Assembly: GCA_046331465.1 (NCBI GenBank)
Contig: JAXLQV010000001.1
Location: 1,860,001-1,924,000, forward strand
Direction: 5' to 3'
From: UBA5066 sp046331465
GTDB taxonomy: Bacteria; Acidobacteriota; Thermoanaerobaculia; UBA5066
DNA: 64,000 nt
Of the stretch, positions 26,165 through 35,000 are shown piece after piece. Both the position numbers and the translations under genes were made by a program. The first letter of the stretch is position 1. Every line of letters starts with the position of its first letter. The notes beneath the pieces are model-generated. The model made no database searches. It had not been told where the DNA came from and was given only the letters and a program-made list of their open reading frames with translations.

Positions 26165-28459
26165 TCAGTAACGGTAGGAGAGGTTGACGAAGACGTTCCG
26201 CCCGGGCTCCGGGACCCGGACGCCGGAACGGAACGGATCGCGCTGGTACGAGAGGTGCTCCGTGTAGAGCCGTCCGAAGAGGTTCTCGACTCCGGCGACG
26301 AGGACGACGCTGCCGAGGGTGACGCCGGCGCGCAGCGTGGCGATTCCCCAGCCGGGGGTCGGGGCTTCCTGGAGGTCGGTGTCGACGTGCTCCTGGGCGC
26401 CGGCGAAGACGCCCTCGACCTCGCCCCAGAATCGGCCGTCGTCCCAGCGCAGCGACGCGCGGCCCGTGAGAGGAGGCATCTCGGCGAGGTCGGTCGAGAA
26501 GATCCCGAGATCGGGGCGCGGGTCCTGGGTCCCGCGCACGTACGAGAGGGCGCCGGAGAAGACGAGGCGGCCGCTGAGGGTGACGGCCGCGCTCGCCTCG
26601 CCCCCGGCGAGACGGGCGTCCACGTTCCGGTAGGTCCGGGCCGAAGGGTTCATGACGCCGGGGACGGCGTTCACCTTCTTCGCGGACGCGAGGGCGACGT
26701 AGTCGCCGACCTCGTTCACGAACGCGCTCGCCGAGACGAAGAGGCGACCGGAGCGGAGAGATCCGGAGAGGTCGACGGCGTTGTTCCGCGGGGCGTCGAG
26801 GCCGGGGTTGCCGACCCAGTCCGTCCCCATCCGCCTCAGCGAGTACCAGAGCTCCTGCGGCTCGGGGAGCCGGGCGACGGAGCCCGCGCCGAGCGAGACC
26901 TCCAGCCCGTCGGCGGCCTGCCACCGCGCGCGGAGGCTCCCGCCGGGGAGCGAGTCGGAGCGGCTCGTCGCGCGCGTCCCGAGGTAGGCGTACGCGAGGT
27001 CCGTCGAGGCCTTCGCCTCGTCGACGCCCTGCGAGGCGAAGTCCCACCGGACGCCGGCGTCGAGCGTGACCGCCGCCCCGAGCGGGAAGGAGCGCTCGGC
27101 GAAGAGGCCGACGACGTCGGTCGTGGCGCCCGGGAGAGACGCCTGGGGCTTGTACTGCATGCCGGCCATGGTCGTCGTCGTGTCCCAGTAGCGGCGGTAC
27201 GCCTCGACACCCGCCGCGACGCCCCACGCGGCCGCCTCCAGCTTCCCGCCGAGGGTCCGCGTGAAGGCGTCCGTCGCCATCGAGTACCCGCGCGGGGCGG
27301 TCGTCGACGAGGTCCGGTACGCGTCCGTCATCCAGTGCGCGACCTGCGCGTAGTAGCCCGAGAGCTTCGCCGAGGTGACGACGCCCGAGGGCTTCGCCTC
27401 CCACGCGAGGCCGAAGCGGTCGGAGTCGTCGGTGACGGCGTCCATCTGGAGGTAGGGGTAGTAGGTCCGCGAGGTGTCCTGGTTCGTGTACGAGAGGGTC
27501 ACCGTCTGGCCGGCCGCCGGGACGAACCCGACGCGGGCCCACGCGGTCCCCGCGCGGAACGCCTCGGCGTCGACGGCGTCGGCGCGGTAGTTCGTCAGCT
27601 CCGTGAACCTGCGGCCGTCGCCGTCCGTGTAGGCGTCCGATTTTCGGAAGGAATACCCGGCGAGGGCCGACACGGACTCGCTCGCCCACGACGCCGTGAC
27701 GGAAGGGTTCACGTAGCCCCAGGCGCCGGCCGCGACGTTCGCGTTTGCGTGGAGCCCCGGCTCGGGGCGGCGGGTGACGATGTTCACGACGCCTCCGAGG
27801 CTCCCCTGGTTCTTCACGTCGAAGGGGCCCTTCGCGACCTCGACGCGGTCGACCTGCGCGAAGTCGACGTGGTAGGAGGGCGGGTCCATGTGGTTCGGGC
27901 AGGCGCCGTAGATCCGCTCGCCGTCGACGAGGACGTTCAGGTCGCGGCTCTGGTAGCCGCGGACGACGACGTCGTTCGCGATGCCCCCCTTTCGGAGCTT
28001 CCAGACCCCGGGAAGTTGCGCGAGCGCCTCGCCGGTGTCGCGGGCGGGGCTCTCGCGGATCTCCGCGGCCTCGACGGAATCGCGAGGCGACCGGCTGACG
28101 ACCGTGACGCTCTCCTTCAAGCCGGCGAGGGCCAGCGTCACGTCGAGGCCGACGGTCCCGCCGGGAGAAAGGGTGACGGCGTCCACCCTGCGCGGCTCGA
28201 AGCCGGCGAGCTCCACGAGGAGCGAGAAGGTTCCCGCCGGCAGGCCGCGGACGAGGTAGAGCCCCCTCTCGCCGGAGGCGGCGACGGCGACGGCGACGGG
28301 AGACGGTGCGGGGGCCTTCGGAAGGACGGTGACGCGGGCGCCGGGGAGGCCGCTTCCGTCGGCGGCGAGGACGGATCCCGAGAGCGTGGCCGTCTCGGGT
28401 GGGGACGCGAGGCCCCGGGCGGAAAGCAGGGCGATGAGCAGGCAGGGTCTCAGCTGCAT
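26165..28459 (-). CDS. OprC/NosA-like TonB-dependent copper receptor
   Basis: 764 residues. Signal peptide, then a carboxypeptidase-regulatory-like fold (about 24-118), a plug domain with DVVVRGYQSRDLNVLVDGER, and a beta-barrel ending in aromatic NVFVNLSYRY. After the plug strand comes ACPNHMDPP, with C187 and M191. This CxxxM and the following MDPP match the copper site of OprC of Pseudomonas, where Cys and Met bind Cu(I). A role in copper import for NosZ fits the neighbouring nos operon and the shared upstream palindrome. ATG at 28459, 88 bases after the Cys-rich small gene; nothing else is evident in that spacer. Specificity is inferred from the motif only. Confidence 0.88.
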   Translation of the reverse strand: MQLRPCLLIALLSARGLASPPETATLSGSVLAADGSGLPGARVTVLPKAPAPSPVAVAVAASGERGLYLVRGLPAGTFSLLVELAGFEPRRVDAVTLSPGGTVGLDVTLALAGLKESVTVVSRSPRDSVEAAEIRESPARDTGEALAQLPGVWKLRKGGIANDVVVRGYQSRDLNVLVDGERIYGACPNHMDPPSYHVDFAQVDRVEVAKGPFDVKNQGSLGGVVNIVTRRPEPGLHANANVAAGAWGYVNPSVTASWASESVSALAGYSFRKSDAYTDGDGRRFTELTNYRADAVDAEAFRAGTAWARVGFVPAAGQTVTLSYTNQDTSRTYYPYLQMDAVTDDSDRFGLAWEAKPSGVVTSAKLSGYYAQVAHWMTDAYRTSSTTAPRGYSMATDAFTRTLGGKLEAAAWGVAAGVEAYRRYWDTTTTMAGMQYKPQASLPGATTDVVGLFAERSFPLGAAVTLDAGVRWDFASQGVDEAKASTDLAYAYLGTRATSRSDSLPGGSLRARWQAADGLEVSLGAGSVARLPEPQELWYSLRRMGTDWVGNPGLDAPRNNAVDLSGSLRSGRLFVSASAFVNEVGDYVALASAKKVNAVPGVMNPSARTYRNVDARLAGGEASAAVTLSGRLVFSGALSYVRGTQDPRPDLGIFSTDLAEMPPLTGRASLRWDDGRFWGEVEGVFAGAQEHVDTDLQEAPTPGWGIATLRAGVTLGSVVLVAGVENLFGRLYTEHLSYQRDPFRSGVRVPEPGRNVFVNLSYRY

Positions 28460-28547
28460 GGGTGCTCCATTGGTCTCGTGGGAAACGGAAGAACGAAACC
28501 GTGCCGCGCCAGTGGCCGGTCGGAGCCGGGAGGGGACCCCGGGGCCT

Positions 28548-28952
28548 TCAGCAGGCGGCGGAGGAGCGTCGGGGAGGGGGAGTCGCCGGGTCGCGGGCGG
28601 GGGCGCTCGCCCGGGCGGCCTCGACGGAACGGACGGGCGTGCCGTCGTCGCCCGTGACGGAATCGGAAACGGGAAGGAGCGCCGCGTCGAACGTCGACGA
28701 GGGCGCCGGACTGGCGGCCCGATCGGGAGCCTCGTCCCGGCAGCCGGACCACGAAGGCCCGGAGCCCGGGGCCGGGTCGTCCGCGTGACAGATCCCGGCC
28801 TCGCAGCAGGCCATCTTCACGGGGCAGTGGCAGCCGTGCCGCGCGGCCGCGGGAGAAGGGACCCTGGCGAGAACGGCCAGAGGGTGGAGCAGCATCGCCG
28901 CGAGGGCGGCGAGGAGCGCCCCGGCGGAGCGCCGCGACGTGCTCTTCCTCAT
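28548..28952 (-). CDS. Small secreted Cys/His-rich protein, putative copper binder
   Basis: 134 residues from the ATG at 28952; an in-frame ATG at 29003 is possible but lies inside the palindrome. A signal peptide (SAGALLAALAAMLLHPLAVLA) precedes the motif HGCHCPVKMACCEAGICH, with five Cys, two His and a Met within 18 residues. The rest is low-complexity Pro/Ala/Ser with a C-terminal Cys. I do not recognise a named family. The density of thiols and the location directly upstream of a copper-type TonB receptor suggest metal binding in the periplasm or at the surface. Confidence 0.65.
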   Translation of the reverse strand: MRKSTSRRSAGALLAALAAMLLHPLAVLARVPSPAAARHGCHCPVKMACCEAGICHADDPAPGSGPSWSGCRDEAPDRAASPAPSSTFDAALLPVSDSVTGDDGTPVRSVEAARASAPARDPATPPPRRSSAAC

Positions 28953-28989
28953 GACGGTGGCTTTGTAGGCTCCTTCGGCCGTCGCGAGT

Positions 28990-29003
28990 ATGACGCCGGT
29001 CAT
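28990..29003 (-). promoter_or_regulatory. TGA-N6-TCA palindrome upstream of the copper-receptor operon
   Basis: ATGACGCCGGTCAT differs from the nos-operon palindrome at one base, in the spacer, and shares flanking bases CATGACC-N-GCGTCATAC and CGCGACG on the minus strand. It ends 37 bases before the ATG of the Cys-rich gene. If bound by a class II activator, the -10 would fall on TACAAA (28962-28967), a fair match, giving a start near 28955. Confidence 0.65.
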
Positions 29004-29062
29004 GCGCGCCGCACCATTCCCGGCACCGGGGCGCAGGCGTTCCGCCGGGCGTTCCCTCTCCG

Positions 29063-32000
29063 CTACTTCGCCCGGTCCACGCCGAGCACGACCCTCACGG
29101 CGTGCGTGCGCCCGTCCTCGAGGAGCGGGATCGCGTCGGGGTCGACGGGCGTCCCGTCCATCTCGACGCCCGCCACGCCGCGGCAGCGGCGATCGGGGTT
29201 CTCGACCGCGATGGCGTAGCGCGTCGTGCCGACGCGCCAGTCGATCGTGAAGCCGGGCCATGACGACGGGATGCAGGGGTTCACTCTGAAGGAGGAGCCG
29301 TGCCGGTCGAGGCCGAGGATCCCTTCCACCGCGACGCGGAACATCCAGCCGGCCGCGCCGGTGTACCAGGTCCAGCCGCCGCGTCCGCTGTGCGCCGGGT
29401 GGTCGTAGACGTCTCCGGCGACCGCGTACGGCTCCGTCATGTAACGCTGGACCTCCTGCGGGGTCCGCGTGTGGTTGACGGGATTGAGGAGGTGGAAGAG
29501 CGCCACCGCCTCGTCGCCGTTCCCGAGGCGCGCGAGGGCGAGGACGACCCAGAGCGCCGCGTGCGTGTACTGGCCGCCGTTCTCGCGGACGCCGGGGACG
29601 TAGCCCCTGATGTAGCCCGGGTCCTGGGCGCTCCGGTCGAACGGCGGGGTGAGGAGGAGGACGGTCCCGGAGCCGCGGCGGACGAGGTGCGTGCGAACTG
29701 AGTCCATGGCGCGCTCGGCGCGCTTTCGGGGGGCGGCCCCGGAGAGGACGGCCCAGCTCTGGGCAACCGAGTCGATCCGCCCCTCGTCGGCCTGCGACGA
29801 GCCGAGCGGCGTGCCGTCGTCGAAGTAGGCGCGGCGGTACCACTCGCCGTCCCAGGCCTGCTCGAGCATGGCCCCCAGGCGCTCCCGCTCGGCGCGGAAG
29901 CGCGTGGCGCGCGCGGTGTCGCCCCGCTCCTCGCAGAGGGGCGCGTATGCGGCCAGGACGGCGTGCAGGAACCAGCCGACGAACACGCTCTCGCCCCGGC
30001 CTGCCGGGCCGACGCGGTTGTACCCGTCGTTCCAGTCGCAGCTTCCGATGAGAGGAAGCCCGTGCGGGCCCATCACGAGAGCGCGCTCGATGGCCCGCAC
30101 GCCGTGCTCGAAGAGCGTCGCCGTCTCGGTGGAGACGTCGGGGAGGCCGTAGACCTCGACCTCCCGGGCTTCCCCGGGCCCGCCAGCTGCGAGAGGGGGG
30201 CCGACGAGGAACGGGATCCGCTCGTCCAGGATGGACCGGTCGCCGGAGGTCTCGAGGTAGCGGGAGAGCGCCCACGGAAGCCACAGGAAGTCGTCCGAGC
30301 AGCGCGTCCTCGTCCCGTGGCCGCTCGTCGCGTTCCACCAGTGCTGGACGTCTCCCTCGACGAACTGGCGAGCGGCCGCCCGGAGGAGGTGCTCCCGCGT
30401 GAGGTCCGGCCGCGTCAGGGCCAGGGCCGTCACGTCCTGCAGCTGGTCGCGGAACCCGTACGCCCCGCTCGCCTGGTAGTAGCCGGAGCGGGCCCAGAGC
30501 CGGCTCGCCACGGTCTGGTAGAGCAGCCTGCGGTTGACGAGGAGGTCGAAGGAGTCGTCGGGGGTCGACACGTGGACGGCGTCGAGCGTCTCGTCCCACG
30601 ACGCCTCCACCGCTTCGAGCTCGGCCTCCGCCGCGACGAGCCCGGCGGCGCCGTCGAAGCGGGCCAGGAGCGCCTGGACCTCGTCGAGGTCGCGACCCTC
30701 GCCGAGGAAGAAGAGGACGCGCCGGGTCTCGCCGGGCTCGAGGCGGACGGCCGTCTGCACGGCGGCGCACGGGTCGAGGCCGGCGCCGAACCGGCCGAGC
30801 AGGCGCTCCCCCGACAGAGAGGCCGCGCGGGCCAGCCGTCCGTTCCGGCCGAGGAACTCCTGCCGGTCCGCGGTCGCGGAGAGGACGCGGTCGTTCGTCC
30901 CGGCGAACGCGACGTGCCCGCGGAACGGCTCGTTGAACGGGTTCCGCGCCAGGACGGCCCCGGACGAGACGTCCTGCTCGGTCACGACGAACTGCGGACG
31001 GCCCTGCCGGGGAGGCCCGAGCGACCACTCGACGTAGGAGAAGAGCGTCAGTCGCCGCGGGCGTCGCGACCGGTTCGTCAGCGAGAGGAGCGAGAGCTTC
31101 ACCGGCGCGTCCCGCGCCACGAAGACCGTGAGCTCCTGCGCCACGGAACCCGTGACCGTGCTCCATCGCGTCGCCCCGGCCCCGTGCCGCACGACCCAGC
31201 GGGGAGAGGACGGCTCCCGCCGGAGCGGCCCGGGGGTGGCGCCCCACACGGCGCCGCTCTCCTCGTCGCGCACGAAAATCGCCTCCGCGGTCGGGTCCGT
31301 GACCGGGTCGTTCGCGAAGGGAGTCAGCCTGTTCTCGCGGCTGCTCTCGCACCACGTGTGCGCGGAGCCCGATGTGGTGACGATGCTCCCGAAGCGCGGG
31401 TTCGCGAGGACGTTGACCCACGGAAGCGGAGTCTCGCGGTCGCCGTCGAGGACGACGGCGTACTCGCGGCCGTCGGTCGTGAAGCCGCCGAGGCCGTTCC
31501 CCATGGCGAGCGGAGGCGGTACGACGCCCGTTTCGGACGGCGCGTCCTCGGGGGGCGAGCCGACCGGAGCGAAGGGGGTCGGCGCCACCGACTCGGGCTC
31601 CGGGCGGTCGAGCTGGGTGGCCAGGCTGCCGCGTTCACCGACGAGGACCGCCTGGGCCACGGCCTGGAGGAGGACCGTCTCCGCCTCCGGCATCGAGTCG
31701 GAGCGGAGGAGGAAGACGCCCCCGGCCGTCCCCTTCCACGCGTTCCAGGGGCCCGTCTCGACGAGCTCGGAGAGCTGCGACTGGAGCTCGTCGCGGTAGC
31801 TGGCCAGCCGTTCGTTGAGGATCACGGCGTCCGCCTTGAGGCCCTTGAGGCGCCAGAGCTCGTGAGCCTTGAGGACCTGGCGCGCGAGGACGAGGTCTTC
31901 CGGCGCGCTCACCCTCACGAGGAGGATCGGGAGGTCGCCTGAGATCCCGTGGCCCCAGAGGCCGGGCTGGCCCAGCGAGTTCCGGGCGAGGGTCTCCGGG

Positions 32001-35000
32001 TCGGCCCGGAGCGACGCGTCCGAGAAGAAGACGCGCGACCCGAGCCGCTCGTAGAGCTGCGCCTCGTCGGCGGAGATCCCGAGGTGGACCAGGGACGTCC
32101 GGGCGTTCGTGTAGGCGAGCGCGAAGGTGCGGGCCGCGAAGCCGAAGTCGTGGTACTTCTGGGCGAGCCCGAGCGTGGCGGGCCTGTCGGAGGCGACGCC
32201 CGTCGTGAAGCCGAGCCTCGCGAAGCCGCCGGGCGAGAGGCGAAGGCGCGTCCGGAGGCTCAGGATCGGGTCCAGGACGGCTCCCGTCGTGCCGGAGAGG
32301 GCGCGCCCGTCGAGAGCCGTGGGGTCGTCCGGTCCCCGGCCTCTCCCGAGGAACCGCATCCGGTCGGTCTCCCACTCCACCTGTCCCTGCGCCCGACCCT
32401 CGATCGCGAGGACGTGGAAGGCGAAGGACTCCGGGTCGCTCGCGCCCCGCGGCCGGCGCCGGGCCACGAGCGCCGTGCTCTCGGGCAGCCACTCGGTCTC
32501 GACGAAGAGCTTCCCGAAGGCCGGGTGGGCCGCGTCCTCGGCGAGGGAGCCGAGGGCGAGCTCGACGTAGCTCGTCAGCTCGAGCTCGCGCGGGCGGTCG
32601 CTCCGGTTCGTTACCGAGATTCGCCGCACCTCGGCGTCGTCCTCGGGCGAGACGGTGACCTCGAGGCGGGTCTCGATCTCGTGGTCGCGCCGCTCCAGGA
32701 TCGCCTTCTCGGCGAGCAGCTCCACGAGGAAGGCGTCGGGCTCCTTTCCGACGGGCTGGTGCCCGGCGGACCAGACCTCTCCCGTGTGGACGTCGCGAAG
32801 GTAGACGAACTGGCTTCCCGGGTCTCGCGTCCGGTCCTCCCGCCACCGGGTGACGGCGCGGCCGCGGCAGAGGCTCGCACCGCCTCCGGCGTTCGTCACG
32901 ATCGCGACGTAGCCGCCGTTCGAGAGGATCTGGGCGCGCGGGTAGGGCGTGTGCGGCGAGCGGATCCTCCGGGGCGTCCGCGCCGGCGCGGCCTGCGTCA
33001 CGCGGGTCTCCTCCGCGGGCCGCGGCTCGATGACGGGAGCCTCTCGCGGGATCCGTTCCTGCAGGAGGAGCTCGGTCGCCTTCACGCGCGGGTCCGCGTG
33101 GAACCGGTCGACCATGAGGTCGCCCCGGAGGACGTTCGCGAGCGCGACGAGCGTCATTCCCTGGTGGTGCGCCAGCCAGTTCCTCACGACGACGCCGGAA
33201 CCGGGCCCGGGGCCGGGCTTCGCGTCCGGCGCGGCGTCGGCCGCCCGGGACGGCGTGTAGTCGACGGCATCGAAGAAGCCGAAAGGCCCCTCCGCGCCCT
33301 GCGCGGCGAGGCGCCGGAAGTTCCGCGCGGCCTCGCCCGGGTCGACGAGCGCCGCGAGCGCCGTGGCGTACGGCGCGACGACGAGCTCGTCCGCGAGGCC
33401 GCGCTTGAGCCCGAGGCCCGGGACGCCGAAGGCCTTGTACTGGTAGTTGCCGAGCCTGTCGACGAGGTCGTAGGCCGACTCGGAGATGCCCCACGGCACG
33501 CGCCTCTCGCGGCCGTACCGGACCTGCCGCTGGACGGCCATCCGGCAGGTCTCCTCGAGGAGCGTCCCGGGATACGTCCTCATCAGGAGGAGCGGCATCA
33601 GGTACTCGAACATCGTGCCGCTCCACGAGACGAGCGTCGGCACGCCGCCCACGCTCACGACGGGGCGTCCGAGGCGGAACCAGTGGCTCTGCGGCACGTC
33701 CCCCTTGGCGATCGCGAAGAAGCTCGCGAGGCGCGACTCCGAGGCGAGGAGGTCGTAGAACGAGGGGTCCCGCCGCCCGGCCCCGCCGGCGTCGGCCAGC
33801 CGGAACCCGATAGAGAAGAGCTGGCGATCGCGGTCGAAGAGGAACGAGAAGCTCATCCCGTCCGCGAGGGCGGCCGCGCGCCGGGCCACGTCGGCGAGGC
33901 GCGTCGCCAGGATCGTCTCCGTCCGGGCGAGCTCGCGGCACCCCGCCGCGACCGCGAGGAGCGCCCCGGCGAGGTTTCCGCTGTCGACGGTGGAGACGTA
34001 GCGGGGGAGGAGCGGCGAGAGAGTCCGCGTGTCGTACCAGTTGAGGAGGTGCCCCTCGTGGAGCTCGAGCCCTTCCACGGTCGCGAGCGTCCGGTCCAGC
34101 CGCTCGACCGTCTCGGCCGCGGTCGAGAACCCGAGGTCGAACGCGGCGAGGGACGAGAGGAGGCCCATGCCGATGTTCGTCGGCGACGTCCTGTGGGCGA
34201 CGACCGGCGCCGCGGCCGGTGCCGCGGCCACCTGGACGTTGTCGGGAGGGAGCCCGTTGTCCTCGTTTCCCGCGAACGTCTCGAAGAACGCCCAGGTCTT
34301 CCGTGCGATCGAGGCGAGGAGCTCGCGATCCTCCGCCGACAGCTCGAGGCGGTCCGCCGGGGTGGGCCGGCTGAGCCAGTAGGCGAGCCCCGGCGCCGCG
34401 CACCAGAGGGCGCCGAAGGGGAGAGCGAGCGCGAGGGCGGACGGGCGGAACGCGGCGGTGAGGGCGACGAGGCCGAGGGCCGCGACGGGGCTGGCGGCCA
34501 TCTCGAGGTAGAAGGTGCGGACGCCGGAGGCGAGCTGTCCCGCGGCGCGCGAGGCCTGTGACGCGGCCGTCTCCCAGTCGAGGAGCCGGCGCTGCGTGAC
34601 GGCGAGCCGCACGAGAGTCCGGCCGATCGCGTCCACCATCTCCCAGGCGTGGTACGGGAGGAAGGCGAGCGTCAGGAACGCCTGGGCCACGGCCGTGCTC
34701 AGCTCCTCGACGACGCCCCTGACGTACATCTGCGCGGGCTCCTCCGAGCCGGACCGTCCGATCATCCGGAAGAGGGACGAGACCAGCGGGAAGGCCGGGA
34801 TCGCGAGGCCCGCAAGGGTCCAGGCGAGCGGGCTCCCGGGGAGGATCGTCCAGGCCGCTCCGAAGAGCGCGAGGACGGAAGGCGCCACGAGGCTCCGGCG
34901 GAGGTTGTCGAGGATCTTCCACTGGCTGACGAGAGGAAGGCGGTTCTTCGCGAACCCCTCGGCCGTCCTCACGACGGGGAGGAGCCAGGTGAGGATCTGC

